Notes under the pieces: model-generated
Database searches by the model: none
The model's input: only the letters and a program-made list of their open reading frames with translations
Told to the model about the DNA's origin: nothing
Shown: positions 22,896 through 35,100 of the stretch, piece by piece
Numbering within the stretch: position 1 is the stretch's first letter
How the letters are laid out: each line of letters begins with the position of its first letter
Made by a program: the position numbers and the translations under genes
NCBI GenBank assembly: GCA_030280995.1
Contig: JASXTE010000011.1
Location: 26,458,817 to 26,522,816 of the forward strand
Source: Hemileia vastatrix
Lineage: Eukaryota > Basidiomycota > Pucciniomycetes > Pucciniales > Zaghouaniaceae
Length of the DNA: 64,000 nucleotides
Reading direction: 5' to 3'

Positions 22896-23761
22896 TACAG
22901 TGGCCAGACAATAATTTCCACCTGTTTTTTTTTCCTCATAAATCCCTTAATATTCACTCTACAGACATGAGCTTGTACATTTCTAACTCATACGACCATG
23001 TAGAATAGGACTGTCACAAAATAAACTCAGCCGGACACCGATTCGTAGAAAGATTACATTTTTTAAAAAAACATCATTCTTGAAATCGACAACGAGCAAG
23101 TTGACAAGTCTATCCTTTTCCTTAATGAAAGGGATGAGGTTGGTATGAGCGTTGAGCAAAAAAGATTGGCGAAAAGTGGACAAAATTGAGCAAAAAAAGC
23201 ATCACCAAGATGTAGCTTTACTTTTTGCTTCCCTGGCAACTTGCACCTTTGAAAGCAAAGATGCAATCAAGTTTCCGAAATATGGTCGGAAAATCCATTC
23301 CAAGCCTATTTAAAGGCATTAAACATAGCAGGAACTGTCATTGGGTGATAAAATTACAAAACTATATTTTTGAGGTGTTTTCATGTGTTTGCAACAAGGC
23401 TTGAATAATGTGATTGGATTGTGCCAGGAGCACAGATTGTGTTTTAATTGGAATAGTATGTAGATGGTTTAACTATTGCGATCTTCCTTTCATGGATGAG
23501 ATGTCGTTTGCGAGCTGAGGACCCTGTCGTAGTTTGAGTGAAAAGCGGAAAAAAAGGTAAATATTGGATAAGAGATTAATGAGTCAGTTTGGCAAGAAAA
23601 GAGAAAGAAAGGACAAATTACCAAAATGTGAAAGGTAAATCATAAAATTAGTATGATCTTGAGGCGTGAGTAGCAATGGTGGTGGTGTTAGGAAGAAAAA
23701 AAAAAGGCCGATAACCTGGATTATGCATGCACCGGGTGAAAATTTCTGTCCGGCCACTGTA
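22896..23761. mobile_element. Non-autonomous mariner/pogo-like element, 862 bp
   Basis: Left end CAGTGGCCAGACAATAATTT (22898) matches in reverse complement CAGTGGCCGGACAGAAATTT (ends 23759). Both ends are flanked by TA (22896-22897, 23760-23761). No transposase frame of useful length lies between, so it is a MITE or a deleted copy mobilised in trans. Assignment to the mariner/pogo group rests only on the TA target and CAGTGG-type ends. Confidence 0.75.
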
Positions 23762-23791
23762 CAACTAATCACGAAGTGGTAGTTTAGAAAA

Positions 23792-23966
23792 TGTTAAGTC
23801 ACTAGGACTATGTACTTAGTTATGTGAGCAAATGTATATAGTCTGTAGTCGCGGCGTCCCCTGTTCTCCGGTTCTTTCCGGAGTTCTACAGGCTGACACC
23901 GTGCTACAGGTAAGCAATGCAATAACTGGTTCTTTCCGGAGTTCTACAGGCTGACACCGTGCTACA
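23792..23966 (+). repeat. Copia-2 5' LTR
   Basis: Contains a 38-bp segment twice in tandem (TTCTTTCCGGAGTTCTACAG followed by GCTGACACCGTGCTACA), separated by GGTAAGCAATGCAATAACTG. The separator starts with a good splice donor (CAG then GTAAGC), so a leader intron is conceivable. Confidence 0.93.
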
Positions 23967-24066
23967 GGTTATGGGCTGTACCCGCGGGCATTGAAACGTT
24001 AGCCATAGATAACTCCACCAGTGTTAGCGACACTAGGAACGCTAGTGGCCGATAGACCCCCAGCGC

Positions 24067-27000
24067 ATGTCTGAAAAAGACACAACCTCACGCACTGGTA
24101 AAACTAAACTTACTCGCTCAATCTCTAACCGTGAGCTCCGTAGCCTCGGCATCATTCCTCCAACTTCCGAATCAAATTTTCCACCACGCGGCACTCGCGC
24201 TCACCCTTCCATTACACCCGCCCCCACTCTAACCCCTATTCAGCAGACACCAGATCCATTTCCCCTCTCTTCCCCACAATCCCCTCTAAAAGATAAACCC
24301 CCTATACTAACCACGTCGTCGCCTCCCCCAAATAATTCGCAAGCGATTCCCCCGTCAAAACCCTCCTCCTTGCAAGCGACTGCCCCTCCACTACCCACCT
24401 CCCTCCTATCTCCTATCCCGAGACAAAGCGAGGCCGTCTCCCCCTCTGCTTCTACCTCCCCCCCTTATCCACTCGCATCTACCCCCTCCCCTTCTCCACC
24501 ACACATAACTACCCCCTCCCCTTCTCCACACCACATATCTACCACTTCCCCCTACCAACACATAGAGCAGAGCGAAGCTCCCCACCTTAATATTATAAGT
24601 AGCAACACCCCTGCACCTCATACACCTGCACCTATAGCTACCCCAATCGACGACATTACTCGTGCGATTGGGGATTTATCACTCAACTCATTCCCTATTG
24701 AAATGGAAAACACAAATATCCCACCTGTCATTCCTCGCTCCACATCTCCTTTCAGGAGAAATGTACCACCTCATCTTACTCAACAACAACAACCCGTTAG
24801 TATGACTGAGAGACAACGAACTTTGAGAAATATTATTGAATTCACAAAATCCATCCCAACTCTTGACAGCTCTGGCACTAATTTTTCTGAATGGCACAAC
24901 AATGTCTTAGCCCTGATCAAAGATTTTGTAGGCACAAGAGCATATGCCTTGAATGATGGCACTGGTCCTGATGACTATGAAGACAGAGTTACACACCTAT
25001 TAATTCTTCACTCCATTTCACCAAGCCTGCGCCATGAGATATCCACTGACTGGAAAGCACGCCCAACTTATCTTCATATCATCAACAAATTCTCCAGATC
25101 AAACCATACCTCCAAAATGACAGCAATTTGTAATTTCATCAATTTAAAGCAAACACAGTTCACCTCCCACACTGAGTACCTGGAGGCATTCAACAAATAT
25201 TTTGAAGCAATTGAACGTCAAGGAATCACTTTCGATCATAAGGTATTCAAAGCACTAATGTCCCATGCACTTTTACCGTCATCCCTGAAAGACCTATATG
25301 TTGATCTTTGTGTTGCAATCGATAACCGCCCTGAATTAAAATCTGTCACCTTTGAGGATTTCTGTCAACTTATGCCATCGTTAGCTCAAAACAGAGCAGA
25401 TAGAGAATTGGTTTCACCTACCCTGACAACATCCTTGTCTACTGAACCCATCTTTAATGCGGCAACATATCCTCAACGTCAAACTGATTCTTACAGACCC
25501 CCTGGTGCTCAAAGACAATGTCATGAATGTAGATCAACAGCTCATTTCTTCACCCACTGTCCATACAACCTTAACTCTTCCACCTTTTCTGCAAGACTCT
25601 ACCTCATGAGAGAGCGTGCTACAACCCTTGCTGCTGATCCAAAGGCTAAAAACAAACCAATATACATCCCCTACAGAAGACCACAACACAGAAAAATTAG
25701 GGCACGAGATGTACAAATTGAAGCAGATGAAGTCACTATCTTTGAGGAAAATGTGGAGGCTTTGTATGAACAGTTGGAACAAATTGATCTGAACAGTGCA
25801 GAATGGTCACTTGAAATGCTCTCTGGGAATGTGGCAATATTAGATTCTGGTGCTACCCATCATGTCACTGGCAATGTGAGCCTTCTCAGAAATTTCAGAT
25901 CTCTTAAAACTCAGATCCCTATCAAAGTAGCAACTAATTGTCCTTCATCATTTATCACTGGCATAGGGGACCTAAAAATAAAAGGAGATGGGAAAGTTGT
26001 TACTATTACCAATGTTTTTTATTGTCCAGAAGTTAGAACCACTCTTATTTCTCTCTTTGATTTAGTGGACAATGGTTTTTATTTTGATTTATGTTCTGAA
26101 GACAAAAATTTAGGGATTTACTTTAAAGATGAACTGATTATGACAGGGCGGTTGGAAAGTACTAGGAGAAGATGGATTTTAGATGTAATTAGGTCTAGTG
26201 ACTGCAATCAAAATGTTTCCTCTTATCATTTACCATTGCATCCTTCTCTCCTGCGTACTGTAAAAAAGAATGAGACCATTAATCGACCACCTGCTGCAAA
26301 GGGTTCCCTAATGGACTGGCATAGAAGACTTGGTCATACCAGTGAAAACACAATTCGCAATATAATCAAAACTGGAATTGGTGCTGGCTTGCCCCTTGCT
26401 ATGCCACCAGGTAAGATTGACTGTGAAGATTGCTTAATAGCCAAAAGTACGAGAAAACCATCAGCAACACGGGAATCGAGACCAGAATCAATGATGAGCC
26501 TCATTGTTGGAGACCTGGTTGGTCCTATGGATCCTACTGTTAATGGGGCAAGATGGGCAGCAATGTTTAGAGAAAGTTCAACTTCCTATGGTGAGGTATT
26601 TTTACTCAACTCCAAATCTGAGGCCACAACTGCTTTTGTTACCTTTTATAAAAAGCTAGAAAATGTTACTGGTAAGAAATTACAAGCATTAAGAACCGAT
26701 GGGGGGGAAATGCACAGTAAACAGATGGCTCAGATCCTGGCTGACATTGGGGCTACTCACGAGATCACCTGTCCTCACCACCATGAACAAAATGGATCAG
26801 CTAAACGTTTCAACAGAACTGTTGGTGACATTGCCAGGACAATCTTACTAGCAAGTGAACTACCTGAATGTTTCTGGGGCCTTGCATACAAATGGGCAGC
26901 CCATGTTCACAACCGGCTCCCAAATGTCAAGACTGGTGACAAAACTCCCCTGAAGCTCATGTACAATTGTGACCCAACTTACTCAAATCTCAGAATATTT

Positions 27001-28863
27001 GGTGAAACAGCTTTTGTCCATATCCACAAAGAAACTAGACGTAAACTGGACCAACGAGCTTTGATTTGTAAGTGTATAGGCTATTCTCTGAATAATGCAG
27101 GTTGGATTTTTTGGCACCCGGAGTCGAACTCCTTCTTTGAATCTGCTATGGCTGTTTTCCCTGGTGATCAACTTCCGGCTCACAAAGCTGCTTATCAACC
27201 ACCACCATCTAAGGGCTCTCTAGGTCATATCCTTAATAATATGAAGCTAGGTGATTTCAAGGATGAGGAAACTCTTATCTCTCAGGAAAAAGCTGTACGT
27301 GAGACTGCTACAAAAGGTTTGTCCCAATCATCCATTATTCCCAGAACCCATCTGCAAGCTATGATCTCGCCTGACAGTCGTAAGTGGGACCAAGCTTGCA
27401 AAAGGGAACTACTAAACATGAAGGATATGGATGTATGGTATGAAGAAAAGCTTCCCCCTGGCGCAAAGCTCACCAATGCAAAATGGGTCTTTACAATCAA
27501 AAATCCTTCTTCCAAAACTCCAATCTATAAAGCATGATATGTAGCTAAAGGTTTTTTACAACAATATGGTATTGATTTTACTGACACCTTTGCCCCAACT
27601 GCTACTTTTGCTTCACAACGCATTCTTCTCACTTTGGCAGCTTATCACAAATGGCCTGTAAAATCTTTTGATGTCACCGCTGCTTACCTTCACAGCCCAA
27701 TTGATGAAGCAATTTGGGTGCGTCCTCCTGAAGGTTACCAGCTACGTGAAGCTGGCAATGCGTTACGCTTAAAGAAAGCACTCTACAGTACCAAGCAAGC
27801 AGCAAGATGCTGGTGGCTACATATAGCCAGCAAATTGGATGCTCTGGGATATAAAGCAAGTCAGTATGATAAAAGTTTCTATGTTCTTAGGAAGAAGGAT
27901 TGTTTGGGGGTAATATGGATACATGTTGACGACGGTATAGTTACTGGTAGTAGTGAGGAAGTGCTAAAGGGATTAGAAGATGGTTTAGATGGTAGTTTGA
28001 AAGTAAAATGGAATGATAGTGTTGATGGTATAGTAGGTGTTTCTATAAAAGAAGTTCCAGAGGGTTTTGATCTACACAATTTTCAGCTCATTGACAAGAT
28101 TCTGCGGACTCATAATCCATCTGGATTAACCACAAGATCGCCCTTGCCTAACAATTTGGAAATCACCACTGCAAAGGATGACGAAGTAGCTATAGAGACA
28201 ACTAAATATCTTTCCATTCTAGGTGCCCTCAGTTATGTAGCTGTTGCAACTAGACCTGATCTGTCGTTCCCAGTCAATTTTTTGGCACGCTTCTCATCCA
28301 AACCTAATGCCACCCACTGGATAGCTCTTAATCACCTCCTTAGATATGTTCAACACACTGCCACACTTTGTCTTCACCTCCATCCTGACCGCGACTCTCC
28401 ACTTGAACTCCTATCTTTTTCTGATTCCACTTGGAATAACAAAGAATTCTCAAGAGCTCAAAGTGGACATCTGCTACTACTTAATTCCTGCCCAATTGTT
28501 TGGACATCAAGACGCCAGTTAACAGTGAGTGATTCATCATGCACAGCTGAGTATGTGGCACTTGGGGGTGGTATGAAAGACGCGATTTGGATCTCAAACT
28601 TGCTCAAAGATATCTTCCCTGATATTCCCCCGATCAAGATCTTCTGCGACAACAAAGGAGCAATTGCCAATGCAAAAGATAACCCTGGAAACAAGCGGAC
28701 ATGGCATGTGGATAGGTGTTTCTATATTGTTAATGAACAACTCTTTCTAAAGAAAGCAACGTTGGAATGGGTTCCTACTGCTCAAATGCGGGCTGATATA
28801 CTTACAAAATCACTGGGCCCATCTCTGACAATGCTTAGAAGGAAAGATGTTTGTGTGTGGTGA
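24067..28863 (+). pseudogene. Copia-2 Gag-Pol polyprotein, one TGA stop
   Basis: A 1,598-codon single frame broken once, by TGA at 27535-27537, where the neighbouring Copia-3 has a Cys (TGT) in the same KA-x-YVAKG motif; Arg is the usual residue. The N-terminal 210 residues are Pro/Ser/Thr-rich and disordered. The Gag domain lies around residues 255-440, zinc knuckle CHECRSTAHFFTHC from 485, protease LDSGATHH at about 592-599, pre-integrase WHRRLGH, and integrase with D816 (GDLVGP) and D878 (RTDGGE). The third catalytic position, 35 residues later, is Lys 913 (SAKRFNR) where Glu is required. RT has SFDVTAAYL and HVDDGIVTG; RNase H has FSDSTWN, TAEYVAL and CDNKGA. The stop and the Glu-to-Lys change should make this copy non-autonomous despite its identical LTRs. 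The start is the first ATG after the leader. Confidence 0.94.
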
Positions 28864-29001
28864 TGGGGTTACATTTGTTTTATTTCTTTTTCTTTTTCTC
28901 TTATTTTTTCTCATTTCATTTTATTTCTTTTTCATTTTGGAGTTGGTTATGTTTGCATGGGGGGGATATCAGTAATATTTTTCATAACTAAGTGGGGGGG
29001 A

Positions 29002-29176
29002 TGTTAAGTCACTAGGACTATGTACTTAGTTATGTGAGCAAATGTATATAGTCTGTAGTCGCGGCGTCCCCTGTTCTCCGGTTCTTTCCGGAGTTCTACA
29101 GGCTGACACCGTGCTACAGGTAAGCAATGCAATAACTGGTTCTTTCCGGAGTTCTACAGGCTGACACCGTGCTACA
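29002..29176 (+). repeat. Copia-2 3' LTR
   Basis: Appears identical to 23792-23966 over its 175 bases, including the internal tandem 38-bp duplication. It follows the polypurine tract directly. Confidence 0.93.
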
Positions 29177-29350
29177 GAAAACAGGGGTGCATTGAGATAC
29201 TAATGTGTGAGAATGATGCAATTCTCACAGTAATAGAGATGCGGACTTAGGTAATCTGGCAGGAAAATAGAGAAATGATAAATCTAGCATATAGGAGAAG
29301 GAAGAAAAAAAGAAATCTAGGAAATATGAATATTCTGACAAAAATCTAAT

Positions 29351-30013
29351 CCTTTGTACGTACACGTTATTCATTGAGTCTTTTGTTGACCTGTGTATTT
29401 TTCATAGTTTCTTTTTCTTTAAAGAAATTATTCTTGGATTCTTTAATGTTGTTTCAAGTGTTCTACCAAAAAATATATCGCCAAATTTTATTATAAGCTT
29501 TGATAGAAATCGGAAACCCGATCACTCAGAGATAATAAACATTTACATATGTTATAAAAGTACTACTTTCTTCACACAACAACGAGGTGAAGATAGCGAG
29601 CTTACCTTTGAAGACTTAGGGACTCGGATGCACCGAAAAATATGCTATAAATCCTTTTCAGCCTAACTGCAGAGCACTCCCATATCAAGAGGCAGTTTGA
29701 GAAAATTGTGTAAAAAAGTGGATTCTAATAAAATCCTTCAACTCGTGCAACGAGATTTATATACCTTGATTGAGCAGCATCAACCGTGTGTCCTATTGGT
29801 TCCCTTCTGAATAAGAAAGCGTTTTTTCTTTCATAGCAATTTTAGATGTGTGGCAACAAAGAAAAAAAAAACGTCAACTTGTCTAAGTCCGAAAAAATCG
29901 ACATTGCCTAAATGATTGATCTGCCTCTCAAAAAATTTTACATTTTTATTTTTGAGAATCACTCGCTTCTAAGGGCACGAGACAAAAATCAACATGCTTA
30001 GTACGTACAAAGG
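29351..30013. mobile_element. Possible MITE with 13-bp inverted ends
   Basis: CCTTTGTACGTAC at 29351-29363 is an exact reverse complement of 30001-30013. The 663 bases between have no convincing frame. No clear target duplication is seen, and 13 bp containing the palindrome TACGTA is weak evidence, so this may be coincidence. The stretch 29182-29350 shows nothing recognisable. Confidence 0.35.
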
Positions 30014-30039
30014 TATTTCATGGGTTGGCTGTACCAAAG

Positions 30040-30453
30040 AAGCACCCCCCTTCCTTCCCCTTCCTCAAAATATTTGAGGCTACTATATTTTTTACTCATA
30101 TGTATTTTGAAAGACAGAAAATTCAAGAATAGTTTACACGTGAAATATAAAATTCATAATAAACTCTTTTTACTGCGTTATTAATAAACGTTAACATCAA
30201 CATTTTGGTCCACGTGTGATAAAGCAGTGCAAATTGAAAAAACTTCTTGCAGCCAAACCAATGATAACAGTTCATTTATCTTTCCATTTCTTGATGGACA
30301 AATAAAAAAGGCTCAGATACCATGGATAAAATGGTAACAATAAAGATATAAAATCCACCCTTTCTTCAGGAATCGTGCAACATCCAGTTTTGATAGTTTA
30401 CTTACAAAATTTAGTTACTTTAATACTGCAAACTATAAACGCCACTTTTCATT
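30040..30453 (+). promoter_or_regulatory. Upstream region of secreted gene A, duplicated at gene B
   Basis: Parts of this region recur upstream of gene B. CCTCAAAATATTTGAGGC, GAAAGACAGAAAATTC and the following AT-rich text have counterparts at 31370-31510. The proximal part, GGTAACAATAAAGATATAAAATCCACCC (about 30330), matches GGTAACAAACAAGATATAAACTACCCC at about 36937. GATATAAA lies about 110 bases before each ATG and is the best TATA-box candidate. A CACGTG box is present at 30212. Confidence 0.65.
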
Positions 30454-30848
30454 ATGATTTACTCAATAAGAGGCTTTTTGTTATTAATTTTCTTTCTATT
30501 GAATCTTCTTTTCGCTTTACCAATTGATCCATCTATCAAAGGTATGTCATCCATCATACTTACATTTTCAATGATACATCTACTGAGTTTTTTTTTCTTT
30601 TTTTTCTATTTGGCTTTTCAAGATCTTTGCGATCCTTCTGTTAAACAGTCGAACCGGGAACCTTGTCCAGGAACAATGACATTAAGCAGAAGATCAAAAA
30701 ATCCCAAGTATAATACCCACTCAAAAATCCAATGAAATTGATTTGTTCATTAATCTCATGAGACCTTTATGACTCTTGTAGTGCACCCTTAATCAACTTT
30801 TCCGGACCAAGATTCCCTCCTTCACTTTTAAGCCTCGTCAATGATTAA
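30454..30848 (+). CDS. Small secreted protein A (candidate effector)
   Basis: Unrecognised family. Three exons are proposed: 30454-30541, 30623-30707 and 30782-30848, giving 79 residues. Introns are 81 bp (GTATGT to TTCAAG) and 74 bp (GTATAA to TTGTAG). The N-terminus is a clear signal peptide (a hydrophobic run LLLIFFLLNLLFA, then LPIDPS). The mature part is short and basic and contains CDPSVKQSN, shared with gene B as CDPRMKQSN. Intron 1 is a multiple of three and open, so unspliced reading is possible. The paralogue at 37053 supports splice sites and frame. Compared with gene B it lacks one exon (B's exon 3); its 67-nt last exon equals B's last exon in length. Small size, secretion signal, TE-rich setting and duplication fit a plant-pathogen effector, but that is inference. 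Confidence 0.65.
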
Positions 30849-31614
30849 AATTAAATGTTATTAAATTTTTAATTGGGTCCATAAATTGAAAAATTTAATG
30901 CTTATAATTTAAATATAAGAATGTATGTTCATCTTTAAAAAAATGCTTTTTTTTATTTTCCATTTATTTTACATTTCCCCAGTATTATTATTATTATTAT
31001 TTTTAAAAAAAATGAGGCTATCAATTGAAGTTAAAGAAAAAAAAACTAGACTACCTAACTGCTAGGACCAACCGAGTTAAAGGATTTATATTCATTTTCT
31101 TAAAAAAACATTGATCAGATCATATATATATATGTGTGTGTGTGTGTGTGGTAAGTGTGCTATAGATCTAAATTACCAGATCTGAATTTTTTTTCAATGA
31201 AATTCACCTATTTTATTTTATACAACTTCTTCAATCATTTTTTTCATTATCATTTTTGTCTTAACGGATTTGAATATGAATCATTCCAGGGGTTAAAACA
31301 ATTTTATTTAAAATTAATCAAGTCATCCTTTGAATTAATCATAACCACCATTTTTTCCGCAAGGAGTAACCCCCCACCCTCAAAATAATATTTGAGGCTT
31401 TTTTATTACTTAGATACTCAAATTTTTAAGAATCTCATCTGAAAGATAGAAAATCCAGGAATCATTTATATATGGTGTATTAAATTCAAAATACAACTTT
31501 TGTATTAAGTAATGTAGAAATGTAATATCCCTATCTTAGTCCCTGGTTAATAAAGTAATAAATCTTGATAAATTCTTTATTTATCACCAATTTTATATGG
31601 GAAAATTAAAATTA
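30849..31614. other. Spacer between the duplicated genes
   Basis: AT-rich, with a TG microsatellite at 31125-31150. From about 31370 it is the distal upstream region of gene B, paralogous to 30040-30170, and it was cut from gene B by the Copia-3 insertion at 31619. No independent gene seen. Confidence 0.6.
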
Positions 31615-31619
31615 CTAAT

Positions 31620-31737
31620 TGTTAGGTCTCGACTACGCCGCAGTATCATCTTGTATATATTAACTAGCACTTTTGCAATATAATAAAATAACCTCTTCTA
31701 AGATAAAACCACGAGTGCACCAAATCAGTAGTTAATA
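31620..31737 (+). repeat. Copia-3 5' LTR (118 bp)
   Basis: Very short LTR starting TGTTAGGTCT. It differs from the 3' LTR by, for example, CTCGACTACG against CTCCACTACG and CCACGAG against CCATGAG. Ends TAATA directly before GGTTATGGGC. Confidence 0.92.
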
Positions 31738-32190
31738 GGTTATGGGCCTCTAGTGCCATTTTCTCTCCTCTATTTCTTTTCCTTTTTTCCTTTTCTCATA
31801 TCAAATTACCCAGCCGACTTCAACTGAACTGCCTTGTCAGCAATTGATCTAATCTCCCTTCTCTCTTACCTTTTTCCTATTTCCTTTTTTTCTTTTCAGT
31901 TTTTTTTCTTCTTCTCCTGTCCTCCTCATTTTGTTTCAATTTATATTTTCCTTCTTTCTTTTCCTCACCGCAATTAGGTAAGGATCCTCGCAAGATCCTG
32001 AAATAAGTGGGGTGGGCGCACTTCCACCCGAAAGCCTTTTTTTTCTTTTTTTCTCTCTCTCTCTTTTCTTTTTCTTCCTTTTTTCTTTCTCTTTCTTCCC
32101 TTGTTCCTTTTCCTTCTTACTATAAGCTTTTTTCTCTTTATTTTCTCCTTCTTTGTTAATAAATAAATAAATAAAAACCCAACAACTAAC

Positions 32191-35100
32191 ATGAACAACA
32201 ACACTCGACCTCAACACTCTCTATCAACCCCGACTTCTAATCCAAACCCAACAAATGAACAACCTTTGTCCAACAGGACTACAACAAACTGCCACCATTC
32301 AACTTCCAAAGCTCCCACCAATCCCCCTGAGTACCCAGATGAGGAACTAGCTGATGACAAAGACTTTGACCCATACAGAGGTGAAAGACAGGCCATCCCG
32401 TCTGACAATGAAGAATACAGAGATCCAAGAGTCCTATCTAGGAATGTGGCCTGAAAACATGTCATGGATACCATACACGATGTAAGAAAGGAAATGTCTA
32501 ACTGGCCCAACAAGCTAAAGGAAGATGGCTCAAACTTCTGCCTCTGGTATTGTGAACTTCAAATAATCATTGATGATTACATAGGTGAATCTAACTTTCT
32601 AACGCGAGACAATCCCTCAAATGGTTTGGCTTGGGAACGGATTAGACGTGCCATACTGATTAATTCTGTAGATGCCAATGTCAAATCCCAAATATTGTCC
32701 ATCACACCCAGCACAGCTGCTTTTGCATACCTTAGAAATCAGTACAATGTCCTCTCTTGATCTGGTCAGATGAATGCCCTTGAACAATTCCTCAATATCC
32801 AATCAAAAGATTTCCCTAATCCAATAGCAATGCTAGCGTACATGAAAGCGCAAAAGCTATGCCTCCATGATGACATTCTGGCCACCTTTTTTCAATGTGC
32901 AACAAAGGACGATTGCCGATACAGTGCAGAACTGATGAGGGAAATTGAATTAATGGTCAAAATTTCACAAGAAAACCCTTCTACTTTCTCAATTCAACAG
33001 GCTATCACAGCTGTCTGGGACCGGTTAAAAAATGACAATTCCATTAATGTCAAAAATGACGCCTCTTTATTACCAACTGCCAACTTTTTCTCAGAGCTTG
33101 AAGATCCTACCATCAACAGGAAAACCCCACCAGCGCCTACATCAGTCCACCACCCATTGACAGGTGCTAAAAATTCTGATCTTCCCCTTGCGGCGGCAGC
33201 AAGACCTGTCGGTCCTCCCATGTGTTGGAACTGTAATTCACCAGATCATTTTCAATCCCAATGCCCTCTTCCTCCTGCTTTTGGATATATCCAACGTCCC
33301 TCACCTTTGTTTGCTCCCAGTGGCCTACAACCTGTATATCCGATGGTTATCCAACCATCTTTCATACCCCCTTCAAGCACTAGTTTGCGTAATTTTCCAA
33401 GTGAACCCCCTCCACCACCAGCACAAAGAATGGAATCATACTTTCCAACATATCCTCAAAGACAACCTAGTGCCCCTGCCAAACATGTGCCACAAATGAG
33501 AGCGAAGGCAGTAGAACTTACAGATGACTCTGCTGAAGCCACAGCCACCTCCTTTCAACACCTGAACATTCAACAAGAAAGCATATACAATCCGGCACCC
33601 CTCTTTGACACTGGTGCCACACACCATTTCTCGGGCAACCTTGATGAGTTAGTCAATTTTTTCCCCTTTGCCACTAAAATGCCAATGAGAGTAGCTACTA
33701 ATGGGTCACAACCTTTTATTACAGGGAAATGGATGGTGCGCTTTGTTGGGACGACTGGAAAAATTATCAGTATTAACCCAGTCTTCTACTGTGAACAAGC
33801 TAGTGGTATGCTAATATACCCTGCGTCTCTTATCAACAGTGGGGCAAAAATATTGATTTACAATTCACAGGATTTCCACATCACTCTAAACAGTGAAACA
33901 GTCCTTATAGCATCCTTTAACTTCAAAAAGCGTCTCTGGAATATGCCCCCCCTTATAAATTTGTGTGTTACTCTTGATACACATGTATTTAGCATCCCGA
34001 AATTCCCTCATCCTGAAATAAATTTTGTTTCCCCTATGCCACACATCTTTTATCTAGAGTTGCCACTGAGTTTCCCTGAGCCACATAAAAGAAACAAGGA
34101 CAAAGAATTTCTATACCAATGGCACTGCCTCCCTGAGCATGCAAGCCTGAGACAAATACGTTGAATGATCAGTCAAAAGATGGCCCTTGGTCTTCCCGAG
34201 TCCCTTCCTCCAGGTAAAATTATTTGTGATGCCTGCCAAATGTGCAAAAGTCAAATAGAATCCTTCTTATCCACAACCGGAAGGCAACCGCATAAATTAG
34301 AAATTGTTACAACTGATCTGATAGGTCCTTTAGAGGTACAATTGGTGGATAATGGCCTATATGCTCTTACCTTCAGAGATCTGGCCACTTCCTACAGTGA
34401 GTGCCACACCTTGAAATGAAAAACCAAAGCAACGGGGTGGGTTAAAGAAGTAATATTACATTTTGAAAAACAAACAAATGCGGCTGTCAAAATCCTAAGA
34501 ACTGAAAATGGTGGTGAGTTCAACAGCAAATCAATTGACGCCTTTCTGATCAGCAAAGGTATTGTACACGAGAAATCACAACCCTACTATAATCAGCAAA
34601 ATGGGAACATAGAACGCTACAACAGGACATTAACCGAGACAGGGCATACTTTTCTATTTGAAAGCCAACTACCTAAACAATTCTGGAGCTTTGCTTCCAA
34701 ATGGGCGTCATACATCCTAAACCGCATCCTTAACAAAGTTTCAACTTCAATGACCCTGTTTGAAGCCATGTTTTGAACAAAGGCCCAACTAGATCTTATC
34801 CGCCACTTTGGAGAACCTGCATATGTCCACATCCCAGAAGAGAAACATAAAAAATTAGATGCCAGAGCAACAAAATGCTTTCTGATAGGTTATCCTGCTG
34901 GAATGAAGGGATGGCTCTTCTGGGATCCTACCTCCTGCAAGGTAATTTCTTCTGAGTGGGCATCCTATAACAATCAAGTGCACAAAACATCAAACCGTGA
35001 GCCTAATAAAATGGGAATCAACTTCATTGTTAACAATGTAAAATTCCTGGGTGATTTCCGGGATGAAAAACAAATGATGAAGCAGGAACAGATAGTCAAA

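Larger units (their letters stand above)
23787..29181 (+). mobile_element. Copia-2, full-length Ty1/copia element
   Basis: LTRs 23792-23966 and 29002-29176 (175 bp each, TGTTAAG to GCTACA) are flanked by the perfect duplication GAAAA (23787-23791, 29177-29181). I see no difference between the two LTRs, implying a recent insertion. The primer-binding site GGTTATGGGC follows the 5' LTR directly and matches the initiator-Met anticodon stem-loop. The polypurine tract AAGTGGGGGGGA precedes the 3' LTR; a second G7 run lies at about 28958. Confidence 0.95.

Noticed and set aside
29580..29760. Possible minus-strand exon ending at a GTAAGC donor near 29605
   Set aside because: Only a short open stretch and one splice-like signal; no acceptor, second exon or recognisable protein was found.
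31936..32217. Lys/Glu/Arg-rich minus-strand frames in the Copia-3 leader
   Set aside because: They come from a C/T-rich leader sequence upstream of the polyprotein start.
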